A stretch of 64,000 nucleotides of DNA from Halosimplex halobium (GTDB taxonomy: Archaea > Halobacteriota > Halobacteria > Halobacteriales > Haloarculaceae), in assembly GCF_051414055.1 (NCBI RefSeq), contig NZ_JBLKNX010000017.1, forward strand, positions 73,913 to 137,912, read 5' to 3'. The translations under genes and the position numbers were made by a program. Of the stretch, positions 33,770 through 41,800 are shown one piece after another. A model generated the notes under the pieces. That model saw only the letters and a program-made list of their open reading frames with translations. It had not been told where the DNA came from and did no database searches. Within the stretch, counting starts at the first letter, position 1; each line of letters begins with the position of its first letter.

Positions 33770-35424
33770 GTGGCGACGTACCCACGCCGCCCACCAGCCG
33801 GGACGTCGCCGCAGCGTCGGACACCGTGGTGGGTACCGTCGAGAAGCCCGGCGACTCGGCTGACGAGTTCCAGTTCATCGTCCCGAACGACATCGACGTT
33901 CGGACGGGAGAGTTCGTCGTCTACGACACCGTCGTCGAAGGCGAACAGCGCGACGTCCTCGCTCGCGTCACGAACACCGAACAGGAGCGGGGCCTGCCGG
34001 GTGACTTCCTCGCGGATCCGGCAGTCGAACCGGACGAAATTGCGGGAGCGCTCGGCGTGCCAAGCGGCGACGTAGAGATCGACCGCGTGACCGCCCGGAC
34101 CGTCGGGTACTTCGACGAAGACCTGGAGACGTTCACGAACCCCCGGTCGCTCCCAGACCCGGGATCGAGGGTTCACCTCGCGGACGACGAGTTCCTCGAG
34201 GCGGTCCTGCCCAACGCCGACTGGCAGAGCGACAGCGGACTCGCGCACGTCGGGTGGCTGCTCAACCGGCCGGCCGGCGACGCGAACGTCTTCCTCCCGG
34301 TCGACGACTTCTCCTCGACACACCTCGCCATCCTCGCCTCGACGGGCAGCGGGAAGTCGTACACGGCGAGCGTCGTCATCGAGGAGATGATGCGCCCGCA
34401 GTCGCGGGCGGCGATGCTCGTCTTCGACCCGCACGGCGAGTACGACACGCTCCCGGACGTGCGCAAAGACGAGCACGCGTCGGTGTTCAGGGATGGCGAC
34501 TACACGCCCGAGGTCAACATCATCCAGCCGGACGAGATCAACATCGCCATCCCCGACCTCAACTACGGCGACCTGCTCGCGCTGCTCGACGGTCCGAGCG
34601 ACCGGATGAAGTACGTGCTCCACGACGCCTGGCGGAACCTCCAGGAAGAGAGCAACGACATCAGCGTCCACGATATCGTCGCCGAGTGCTACCACGTCGA
34701 TGGCGAGGACAGCGACACTGCGAGCGCGCTCGAGTGGCGCCTCCAGCGGGCGCTCGGTCGGGACCTGTTCGTGCGTGCAGCCAGGGAGGAGTTGACTGAC
34801 CTCGTCGCTCCGGGACAGGTCACCGTGCTCAAGTTGAACCGGCTCTCGGAAGAGGACCAGCAGATGCTCGCCGCCGCGCTCCTCCGGAAGCTCTACGAGG
34901 CGCGCGAGCGGGCGATGCGCGGTGACGACGACCGACTCGACTTCCCGCTGTTCACATTGTTGGAAGAAGGCCATCGGTTCGCTCCCGACGGAAACGCGCG
35001 GTCCCTCGGCATTCTGCGGACGATCCTTTCCGAGGGCCGGAAGTTCGGATTCGGCGTCGGAATCATCTCACAGCGCCCGTCCAAACTCGACGCCGACGTA
35101 CTGTCGCAGTGCGGCACGCAGGTCATCATGCAGATTCAGAACCCGAACGACCAACAGGCGATTCGTCAGTCCGTCGAGAGCGCCGGCGAGGACGTCCTCG
35201 ATGAACTCCCGGGGCTAACGCCCGGGCAGGCAGTCATCGCGGGCGACGCGATGAACACGCCCGTGCTGGCTCGGATTCGGGAACGGCACACTCGACACGG
35301 AGCGGAGAGCCTCGAGGCGACGCAAGAGTGGCGTGACAGCTGGGACGAGTACAGGGAAGAGCAGGAACGCGGAGTTACCGAGGCCTACGACGACGATGAG
35401 GAAGTCGATGACACGCCGCTCTGA
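33766..35424 (+). CDS. herA: HerA-like bipolar DNA translocase
   Basis: 552 aa. A beta-rich N-terminal domain of about 150 residues precedes the P-loop STGSGKSYT (about residues 191-199), AMLVFDPHGEYD, LLEEGHRFAP (acidic Walker B region) and the FGFGVGIISQRPSKLDADVLSQC segment diagnostic of HerA. It forms hexameric rings that drive NurA along DNA. Fifth and last gene of the operon starting at 27699. Confidence 0.87.
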   Translation: MSGDVPTPPTSRDVAAASDTVVGTVEKPGDSADEFQFIVPNDIDVRTGEFVVYDTVVEGEQRDVLARVTNTEQERGLPGDFLADPAVEPDEIAGALGVPSGDVEIDRVTARTVGYFDEDLETFTNPRSLPDPGSRVHLADDEFLEAVLPNADWQSDSGLAHVGWLLNRPAGDANVFLPVDDFSSTHLAILASTGSGKSYTASVVIEEMMRPQSRAAMLVFDPHGEYDTLPDVRKDEHASVFRDGDYTPEVNIIQPDEINIAIPDLNYGDLLALLDGPSDRMKYVLHDAWRNLQEESNDISVHDIVAECYHVDGEDSDTASALEWRLQRALGRDLFVRAAREELTDLVAPGQVTVLKLNRLSEEDQQMLAAALLRKLYEARERAMRGDDDRLDFPLFTLLEEGHRFAPDGNARSLGILRTILSEGRKFGFGVGIISQRPSKLDADVLSQCGTQVIMQIQNPNDQQAIRQSVESAGEDVLDELPGLTPGQAVIAGDAMNTPVLARIRERHTRHGAESLEATQEWRDSWDEYREEQERGVTEAYDDDEEVDDTPL

Positions 35425-35520
35425 ATGGCCTGACGACTACCCCTCGAACTGTTCGTTCGAGTCTGGATCGGTTCACCCTCTATGTGAGTTGATTAGTGTC
35501 CGGGGGTGAGGTGAATACGT

Positions 35521-35844
35521 CTACAGAACTCCTCCCAACTCACCCAGACCGAACAGCGACCAATTGTCGCCCACGTCGTCAGCGAGCCCATCGACGAACC
35601 CGCTTTTCGAGAACAACGCGAATTCCTCGTCGCGCGTGTCCGGTCCCCAGCGAACACGCTCGGCTTTCTCCCGCAGCTGCGACACGAGGGGCGGACCAAC
35701 CGGCTCGCCCGTCCAGTTCCACTTCCGCTTTCCGACGTTGTAGATATCCAGCATGATCTCCCGGATATGCTTGACCGTCCCGTCGCCGTCCACGTACCGC
35801 TCCGACGCGAGAAGGCGACGCGAGACGAAAAACAGAAGACGCAC
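35521..35844 (-). pseudogene. Remnant of an archaeal DUF234-type ATPase (C-terminal part)
   Basis: The frame encodes KRKWNWTGEPVGPPLVSQ and then VRWGPDTRDEEFALFSKSGFVDGL. This corresponds to the C-terminal nuclease-like DUF234 region of haloarchaeal AAA ATP-binding proteins. The P-loop and nearly all of the about 350 N-terminal residues are absent, so this is a decayed fragment. The upstream 30 codons of the frame do not look like the family. Confidence 0.6.
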
Positions 35845-36195
35845 ACGTATTCGGCCGTTCCGATCACCCTCACCGCCAACCTCGACGGCGACGAATACAC
35901 GGTCACGCCAACCCTCATCGAAGCGTTCGGCCGCTCACCTCAGGACCAGGATCTCGACCTCCTGCTCGAAAAGCACGGCCCGGGGAAACTCGCGGCCACA
36001 CTCACGTACGCGATTCCATACGCCGAGGGAGAGATGTCAGATCGAGTGGCTGCCCGAGAACTCGATCTCCAGCACGCTTTCGCCATCGCTGTCTTGCAGG
36101 CCCTCCGGGAGGTCGTCCTCGACATGAAGCCAGTCGATCCGTACTTCGAGGACATTCGGAGTGCCCGGGAGCAACCGCTCGAGACAGGGGATTGA
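35767..36195 (+). CDS. Hypothetical protein, uncertain start
   Basis: Up to 142 aa. The portion after about residue 32 (ITLTANLDGDEYTVTPTLIEAFG) is acidic and coded-looking. The first 30 residues overlap the DUF234 remnant on the other strand and look like non-coding sequence. No family is known. It could itself be a fragment left by island rearrangement. Confidence 0.4.
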   Translation: MLDRPVAVHVPLRREKATRDEKQKTHTYSAVPITLTANLDGDEYTVTPTLIEAFGRSPQDQDLDLLLEKHGPGKLAATLTYAIPYAEGEMSDRVAARELDLQHAFAIAVLQALREVVLDMKPVDPYFEDIRSAREQPLETGD

Positions 36196-36264
36196 GAAAC
36201 CGAGGTGCGTGAGGACTCTAGCCATCCGAGGCCACCAAGAGAAAATATTGGTTTTTCGTAGGAA

Positions 36265-36273
36265 AGTATTTTT
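36265..36273 (+). promoter_or_regulatory. TATA-like box for the winged-helix gene
   Basis: AGTATTTTT lies about 30 bp before the ATG at 36302 within a short AT-rich stretch, consistent with a leaderless transcript. Confidence 0.45.
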
Positions 36274-36301
36274 GCCACTGGCCGATTAGTCGCTAGCATA
36301 C

Positions 36302-36928
36302 ATGACCACCGTCGACGCCCCTGACGAACTCTGGGAAGGGGACGTGAATGAGGCCGCCATCGAGGAGTGGAAATCCGACACGACCACGTTTGACCGGGTC
36401 CGGAGCGTCATCGACGTCACCACCGAGCTACGGACCGTCAGCACGATTGCCGATCGCGCACGCGTGAGTGAGCCGACTGCGAGGAAATACCTCACTGCGC
36501 TGGCGGAAACGGGCCGCGTCAAAGCAGTGAACACGGACTCTGGAACCCGCTACATGCGGGCTCCACAGATGCTGGCCATGCGGCGTATCTCGGCCATCCA
36601 CCGCGAACACACCAAGAGCGAAATCCGGGACGCCATCCAGAATCTCAAGGAAGAACTGAGCGACTTCCGAGAGCAGTACGACGTGACTGACGTCGATGAA
36701 CTCGCTCTCGAACTGGACCCCGGCGACGACGGCTGGCAAGACGTCACCCGCTGGCAACAGGTCGAACAGAACCTCGAGATCGCACAGGCAGCACTCTCGC
36801 TGTACGACTTCGACCCCGACGACAGCCAGTCCGCTGCTGCTCGTGCCACAGATTCCAGTACCGTCGTCCAGGGCTCGACGCGTGAGCGAGGAGCGCTCAG
36901 TGACGACACCGAGCAATCGACGGCATAG
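36302..36928 (+). CDS. Winged-helix protein, probable antitoxin/regulator of the pair
   Basis: 208 aa. A winged helix spans about 35-85 (STIADRARVSEPTARKYLTALAETGRVKAV), followed by a helical region and Ser/Thr-rich tail. I recognise this as a common haloarchaeal family (I believe DUF7342), usually followed by the small gene seen here. An autoregulating antitoxin role, like TumA, is inferred from this pairing. Confidence 0.65.
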   Translation: MTTVDAPDELWEGDVNEAAIEEWKSDTTTFDRVRSVIDVTTELRTVSTIADRARVSEPTARKYLTALAETGRVKAVNTDSGTRYMRAPQMLAMRRISAIHREHTKSEIRDAIQNLKEELSDFREQYDVTDVDELALELDPGDDGWQDVTRWQQVEQNLEIAQAALSLYDFDPDDSQSAAARATDSSTVVQGSTRERGALSDDTEQSTA

Positions 36929-37384
36929 ATGGAGCCCGACGCAGATATCGAGGGTGAAGTCGGGCCGCTCGACGATACGGCGTTGGAACAGATCCGAGAG
37001 GAGTTCACGGGGTTAGATGGCCTCGTTTCGGAAGCAGGGTTCGACAGCCTGCTGGATCCGACGGAACTCGTCGTTCGCCTCGATGACGGGATCGGAGACG
37101 CAGACTGGTGCCGGTTCGACGTGCGGTGGTACCGAAGGGGATACTACAATTTCCACCACACCGACGAGCGGGATGTTGACTTTCGGTTCGACTTCCATCC
37201 GAAACCAGACGCTCCGGACAAGCACTTTCACGAACCGCCTGACGCCCCGTCAGAGAACCCGCCGCGCTCCTGCATCACCGTTACCGAGCCGAAACTGGTG
37301 ACACGAGCCGTCCACAGTCTCTGGCGTCGCGCATACGAAACAGAATCCTTCGAACTGCTGAACGAGGCGGACAATCCACCCTGA
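36929..37384 (+). CDS. TumE-like putative toxin
   Basis: 151 aa. The pattern CRFDVRWYRRGYYNFHHTDE, then FRFDFHPKPDAPDKHFHEPPDA and a C-terminal helix TRAVHSLWRRAY resembles the compact beta-barrel of TumE-type proteins with conserved Arg, Tyr and a His/Pro cluster. It starts immediately after the upstream stop, so it is co-expressed. Toxicity is inference. Confidence 0.55.
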   Translation: MEPDADIEGEVGPLDDTALEQIREEFTGLDGLVSEAGFDSLLDPTELVVRLDDGIGDADWCRFDVRWYRRGYYNFHHTDERDVDFRFDFHPKPDAPDKHFHEPPDAPSENPPRSCITVTEPKLVTRAVHSLWRRAYETESFELLNEADNPP

Positions 37385-37822
37385 ACGGCTTCTACCCTCT
37401 CTGGCGCGAGTTCAGCTGGCCAGAGTTCTCTCTGTGACGCTACAGTGCTGGCGTATCGCGTTTCGTCAGTGCACGATGGTCGATACGTAACTAGCCGGGC
37501 AGCATTCGCCGATGGCGAGGTACTCGATGTATTGTTGTGTGGCAATCCTCAGAAGATTCTGTCGCCTGCAAAAATGGAGAGCGGCAGCGGTTCGATTACA
37601 GGTCGTCCAGGTAGTCCCTCCGCTGTTCCATCTTCTCCCGCTCCGACCTGCGGTCGTAGTGCTGCTCGATCACTTCGGGGCTGACGTTGGCCCGGTCGCT
37701 GACCACCTTATCCGGCGATCAAACGCAGCGCCGTTGTTCCCGTTCGATGCTCGAACGACGGGGGATTTCCCCCGGGTTCGCGTACAACCAAACAGTCGGC
37801 AACTCAGAAAACCAGTCGTAGA
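37385..37822. other. Decayed intergenic region
   Basis: Apart from the integrase fragment, this 438-bp stretch has no supported gene. Two hairpins, CGTTCGA-TGC-TCGAACG (37741-37757) and GGGGGATTTCCCCC (37759-37772 approximately), sit downstream of vapC on its strand and could end that transcript. Confidence 0.4.
37596..37718 (-). pseudogene. C-terminal remnant of a tyrosine recombinase
   Basis: The - strand frame reads KVVSDRANVSPEVIEQHYDR followed by RSEREKMEQRRDYLDDL and a stop. It aligns with the end of the intact integrase at 26255 (VVADRLDCSEEILDKHYDRA), including the catalytic Tyr. An in-frame stop lies directly upstream at 37719-37721, so only about 40 codons remain. It marks a lost or deleted second mobile element. 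Confidence 0.75.
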
Positions 37823-38239
37823 TTAAAGCCTGTCGAACGAGTCGATCACGTCGCTCGTCGAGTACGTACTGACCAGATTCTGCTCGTCGAAGTCGGAATC
37901 ATCACTCCAGATGGCTGCATCGCTGGCTATGGCACACGCCAGATAGAGCACGTCGTCGGGATCGGTGTTGCCGATCGCCTCGTCTGCTCTCTCGATAGCC
38001 GGATAGAAATCGTCGGCGGGGACGACTTCGATGTACTGGAACAGGAGGTCGATGAACTGTGTCACTCGGTCCGGCTCCATCCCGGACTTCTCCACGATCA
38101 GCCCCTCGTAGTTTTCAACCTCGTCGTAGACGAACGCGGGCGTCAGGAGGCCGGGTTCGAGTGTGACGATGAGCTCCCGCGTTTTCGAATCGGCGACGAG
38201 GGCAGAGATGACGACGTTTGCGTCGACGACCAGCTTCAT
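37823..38239 (-). CDS. vapC: VapC-type PIN-domain ribonuclease toxin
   Basis: 138 aa. PIN-fold acidic residues are visible: Asp7 (VVDANVVISAL), Glu in VYDEVEN, Asp in TDPDDVLYLACA, and DDSDF near the C-terminus. This is the Mg-dependent ribonuclease set. The gene follows its antitoxin after an 8-bp gap. Confidence 0.82.
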   Translation of the reverse strand: MKLVVDANVVISALVADSKTRELIVTLEPGLLTPAFVYDEVENYEGLIVEKSGMEPDRVTQFIDLLFQYIEVVPADDFYPAIERADEAIGNTDPDDVLYLACAIASDAAIWSDDSDFDEQNLVSTYSTSDVIDSFDRL

Positions 38240-38247
38240 TCGTCCTG

Positions 38248-38478
38248 CTACGCCGATTCCCCGTCGACGCGCTCGCGTCCGCTCTCGTTGATCTTGTCGG
38301 CGATCTCCTGCACGTCACCCTCTGTGAGTTCGCTCTCACTGGTGAGTTCGTCCATCACTTCGAGCGCCTCGATTTTCTCTTCGATGGCCTGTCGCGTGAC
38401 CTCGCTCCAGTTGATCTCCGGGTGCTCGTCCATGCGCGCTTTGAGATCGTCGTCCACGTTGACCGTGATAGTCGGCAT
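38248..38478 (-). CDS. vapB: VapB-type ribbon-helix-helix antitoxin
   Basis: 76 aa. MPTITVNVDDDLKARMDEHP followed by WSEVTRQAIEEKIEAL is a ribbon-helix-helix DNA-binding N-terminus. The acidic C-terminal tail would neutralise VapC. The palindrome at 38495-38510 just upstream is a likely autoregulatory site. Confidence 0.82.
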   Translation of the reverse strand: MPTITVNVDDDLKARMDEHPEINWSEVTRQAIEEKIEALEVMDELTSESELTEGDVQEIADKINESGRERVDGESA

Positions 38479-38494
38479 ACAGGGAACTATGTGA

Positions 38495-38510
38495 ACACAG
38501 AATACTGTGT
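38495..38510. promoter_or_regulatory. Operator-like palindrome upstream of vapB
   Basis: ACACAG-AATA-CTGTGT is centred 25 bp before the vapB ATG, overlapping the core promoter region, as expected for a site bound by the VapBC complex. Confidence 0.5.
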
Positions 38511-38706
38511 GTTTCGGTGATCTCGGTTATGCCGATTTTGACTGCCTCGCCTCTGAAAGGACGATTCGTTCGCAGTCGAACCGGTGCCTGCAGCGTCCGT
38601 CTTTCGAGGGATCGGTGCCGTTCGGCAGTGGTTGATCGGTCTTCTGCCGATCGGCCGAATACTCCGCGCGAAAGAGAGGACCACTTTCACTCCGGGCTAG
38701 GCTGGC

Positions 38707-38713
38707 GTATAAG
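38707..38713 (+). promoter_or_regulatory. TATA box of the PolB2 operon
   Basis: GTATAAG lies about 27 bp before the GTG at 38738. The motif GGACCACTTTCACTCCGG (38678-38695) is just upstream. Confidence 0.5.
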
Positions 38714-38737
38714 TACCCAACGTCGAATGCCGAGCAC

Positions 38738-39367
38738 GTGAACGGACAGTTTCCGACGCTGGACCCCGGCGTGACGTATCTGGACGACGACGGCGCACCG
38801 GCGGCGCTGTACCGGCTCGTCGGCCACCACCTGTCCGGGACGACGGAGGCCTACTGGCTGGACGCCCGGAACGCCGCCGTGCCGACGGCGATCAGGGAGC
38901 ACGCACCCGGACGGGCGAGCCGCTCGCTGCGGGTGGCTCGGGCATTCACCGGGTACCAGCACTACGAACTCGCGCGCTCGCTCCCCGGTGAGGTCTCGCC
39001 GCGGACCGGGCTGGTCGTCGCGCCGAACGTCGGGTCGCTGTACGCGGACGACGACCTGCCCGACTACGAGGCCGAGACGATGGTCGAGGCGACGCTGGCA
39101 CTGCTCGCGGAACTCGCGGGGGCGCTGGAAATCCCGGTGGTCCTGACCGCGACGACCTACCGCGACCGGGTCAGAGATGTCGCCGACCGGAGTATCGAGG
39201 CCGAGCGGACGCGGGCGGGACTGCGCTTCGACGGCGCGTCCGTCCGGACGGACCTGTACTGGCACGACTGGGGGTTCCAGACCACCATCCCCTACTGGGT
39301 CGACCTGCTCGGCGCGGACGAAGCCGACCCGGTGGCGGTCGGAACCGGCGCGACCCCGGGGGTGTGA
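38738..39367 (+). CDS. PolB2-associated RecA-fold-like protein
   Basis: 209 aa with a GTG start. It has alternating strands such as GLVVAPNVGSLYAD and IPVVLTATTYRD and an overall length close to a RecA-like domain, but no intact P-loop. Archaeal PolB2 genes are often accompanied by an inactivated RadA-like gene, which this may be. It starts the operon with 39371 and the polymerase. Confidence 0.55.
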   Translation: MNGQFPTLDPGVTYLDDDGAPAALYRLVGHHLSGTTEAYWLDARNAAVPTAIREHAPGRASRSLRVARAFTGYQHYELARSLPGEVSPRTGLVVAPNVGSLYADDDLPDYEAETMVEATLALLAELAGALEIPVVLTATTYRDRVRDVADRSIEAERTRAGLRFDGASVRTDLYWHDWGFQTTIPYWVDLLGADEADPVAVGTGATPGV

Positions 39368-39370
39368 CCG

Positions 39371-39700
39371 ATGGGCCGGACCGCACACACCGTCCGCGAG
39401 CAGATCGACGACCTCGAACGGGAGTGGCAGCCCTTCCGGCGGTCGCTCCGGCGGCGCGACCGGCCGGCGTTCGACGAGCTGTTCGAGCGGGCCCGGAGCC
39501 ACGCCGACGCGGCGAGTCAGCAGGCCCCGCGGGACCCCTGGCGGGCGTTCGTGATGGCCGTCCTGCTCTCCCAGGAGCGGGAGGTACAGGCGCTCCGGGA
39601 CGACATCGAGGCGCTCCGGGACGACATCGAGGCGCTCCGGGACGACAGCGATTCGGTCGGGGACGACGAGGGATCCCGTGACGATGGCGATCACCGTTGA
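39371..39700 (+). CDS. Coiled-coil protein with 7-aa tandem repeats
   Basis: 109 aa. Helical, with three copies of ALRDDIE/S encoded by exact or near-exact 21-bp units (39590-39652). The repeat number could vary between strains. No known family. It overlaps the polymerase start, so the three genes form one operon. Confidence 0.65.
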   Translation: MGRTAHTVREQIDDLEREWQPFRRSLRRRDRPAFDELFERARSHADAASQQAPRDPWRAFVMAVLLSQEREVQALRDDIEALRDDIEALRDDSDSVGDDEGSRDDGDHR

Positions 39701-41789
39701 TATCCGCGACGACGGGACGCCCGTCCGCTGGGAGGCCGACGGACGAGGTGCCGTCCCGGTGGCCGACCCCGACTACCGGCCCGCGCTCGTCGCGGCGGCC
39801 CGGGACGACCGGACGCGGTACCTCGACTGGCTGCGGGACGAACTCGCCGCCGACCCGAAGGTCGCAGCCATCGACGACGACCGGGCGTTCACCCAACTCG
39901 GGGCCGACGACCGCTCGCCGGTCCTCCGGATCGCCGTCGAGCGGGTCGACGAGGTTCGGCAGGTCGCCCGGGAGATCAGGCAACGCGAACACCGCGACCA
40001 CGCGCCCGGGGCGGTCCGGCTGTTCGACGTGGACCTGGACCCGGGGTTCCGCTACTGTCTCGACACGAGGACCGACCCGCTACCGGACCGGGAACTGCGG
40101 ACGCTCTCGCTGTCGCTCCCGACGGCGGCGCTCGCGGCCGACGACCCGACCGGGCTGACCGTCGACGGGGAGCCGGCGGGCGACGACGCGGCCGCCGTCC
40201 GCCGGCGGGTGCGGGACGCGCTCGCCGAGCGGGACCCGGACGTGCTCGTTCTGTCGTCGGCCGACCTGGTGCCGCTGCTCGCCGATCTGGGACTTGACCT
40301 GGGGCGACGGTCGGGCTACCGGCGGCTCGCCGGCGAGACCACGGTCACGAGCTACGGGAAGACGCTCCACTCGCCGGCGCGGTTCGCCGTCCCCGGCCGG
40401 GCGGTCGTCGACCGCTCGGCCAGCTTCCTGCTCCGACACTCGGCCATGCCCGGACTGCTGTACTTCGTCGAACAGACCGGGAAGCCGCTGGCGGAGGTCG
40501 CGAAGGACAGCATCGGGGGCGTCCTCACGGCGCTGGAAATCCGCCGCGCCCGGGAGCGGGACGTGGTGGCCCCCTGGCAGAAGCGCCAGACCGAGCGCTG
40601 GAAGTCGCTGGAGACCCTGTCGAACGCCGACCGGGGCGGGTTCACGTTCCAGCCGGAGGCCGGCGTCGTCGAGGGGGTCCACCAGCTGGACTTCGCGTCG
40701 CTGTTCCCCAACATCATGCGCGAGCGGAACGTCTCGCCGGAGACGGTCGACTGCGACTGCCACGACAACGACGCCGTGCCCGAACTCGACTACAGCATCT
40801 GCGAGGAACCGGGCTTTCTGGGCGACGTGCTCGGCGGACTGCTCGACGACCGCCAGCGGTGGAAGCGGCAGCTCCGTGCGGGCGAAGGCGATACCGATAC
40901 CCTGGCGGCGAAGGTCGAGGCGGTCAAGTGGGTGCTCGTCTCGTGTTTCGGCTACCAGGGGTACAGACACGCCAAGTTCGGGCGCATCGAGGCCCACGAG
41001 GCCATCAACGCCTACGCGCGGGAGATCCTGCTGACGGCCAAGGAGCGCCTCGAAGCGGCCGGCTGGCAGGTCGTCCACGGCATCGTCGACAGCCTCTGGC
41101 TCCGGGCCGACCCCGACCGCGAGCAGACGCCGGTCCGGACGGTCGCGGCCGAGGTGACCGACGCCGTCGGGATCGAACTGGAGTACGAGGGGCGGTTCGA
41201 CTGGATCGCGTTCTGCCCGCGCAAGCGGGCCAGCGGGTCGGCGCTGATGCGGTACTTCGGCCGGTGGGCCGACGGCGGCGACGACCCCTACAAGTTCCGG
41301 GGGATCGAGGCGCGACAGCGCAGCACGTCGGCGTTCACCGCGGCCGTCCAGCGCGACCTCGTCGCGGCCTTCGACCGGGAGCGCGACCCGGAGGCGGTCT
41401 GTGCGCGGCTCGCCCGCCACCTCGCGCGGCTCCGACGGGGGGCGGTTTCGGCCGACCGACTCACGGTGACCCAGCGCGTCTCGAAGCGGGCCGACGAGTA
41501 CCGGGGGGCCACCCGGGCGAAGGCGGCGCTCGAACGGGCGGCGTCGCTCGGCGTCGAGCGCCATCCCGGCCAGTGCGTCGAGTACGTGGTCGTCGACGAC
41601 GAGGCGGCGGGCCGGGAGCGGGTGCGGCTCGCCTTCGAGGACGGTGACGCCTACGACCCGGCGTTCTACGCCGACCGGCTGGTCCGGGCCTGCGAGAGCG
41701 TGCTCGGCCCGCTCGGGTGGGACGAGGGGGACGTGCGACGGGCGCTGGCCGACACGCGCGACGCGACGCTCTCCTCGTTCGGCGACTGA
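39684..41789 (+). CDS. polB2: Family B DNA polymerase of the PolB2 type
   Basis: 701 aa. Motif A is LDFASLFPNIMRERNVS. Motif B is KVEAVKWVLVSCFGYQGYR. Motif C, normally DTDS, is GIVDSLWL, so one of the two catalytic aspartates is missing. The exonuclease domain lacks obvious ExoI-III motifs. PolB2 enzymes with degenerate active sites are known across archaea, and some retain weak translesion-type activity, so both a structural role and low activity are possible. A GTG two codons upstream is an alternative start. Confidence 0.85.
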   Translation: MAITVDIRDDGTPVRWEADGRGAVPVADPDYRPALVAAARDDRTRYLDWLRDELAADPKVAAIDDDRAFTQLGADDRSPVLRIAVERVDEVRQVAREIRQREHRDHAPGAVRLFDVDLDPGFRYCLDTRTDPLPDRELRTLSLSLPTAALAADDPTGLTVDGEPAGDDAAAVRRRVRDALAERDPDVLVLSSADLVPLLADLGLDLGRRSGYRRLAGETTVTSYGKTLHSPARFAVPGRAVVDRSASFLLRHSAMPGLLYFVEQTGKPLAEVAKDSIGGVLTALEIRRARERDVVAPWQKRQTERWKSLETLSNADRGGFTFQPEAGVVEGVHQLDFASLFPNIMRERNVSPETVDCDCHDNDAVPELDYSICEEPGFLGDVLGGLLDDRQRWKRQLRAGEGDTDTLAAKVEAVKWVLVSCFGYQGYRHAKFGRIEAHEAINAYAREILLTAKERLEAAGWQVVHGIVDSLWLRADPDREQTPVRTVAAEVTDAVGIELEYEGRFDWIAFCPRKRASGSALMRYFGRWADGGDDPYKFRGIEARQRSTSAFTAAVQRDLVAAFDRERDPEAVCARLARHLARLRRGAVSADRLTVTQRVSKRADEYRGATRAKAALERAASLGVERHPGQCVEYVVVDDEAAGRERVRLAFEDGDAYDPAFYADRLVRACESVLGPLGWDEGDVRRALADTRDATLSSFGD

Positions 41790-41800
41790 CAGCCCACCCC

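Noticed and set aside
37445..37826. + strand frames in the decayed region
   Set aside because: They are antisense to the integrase remnant, which gives a recognisable product on the - strand.
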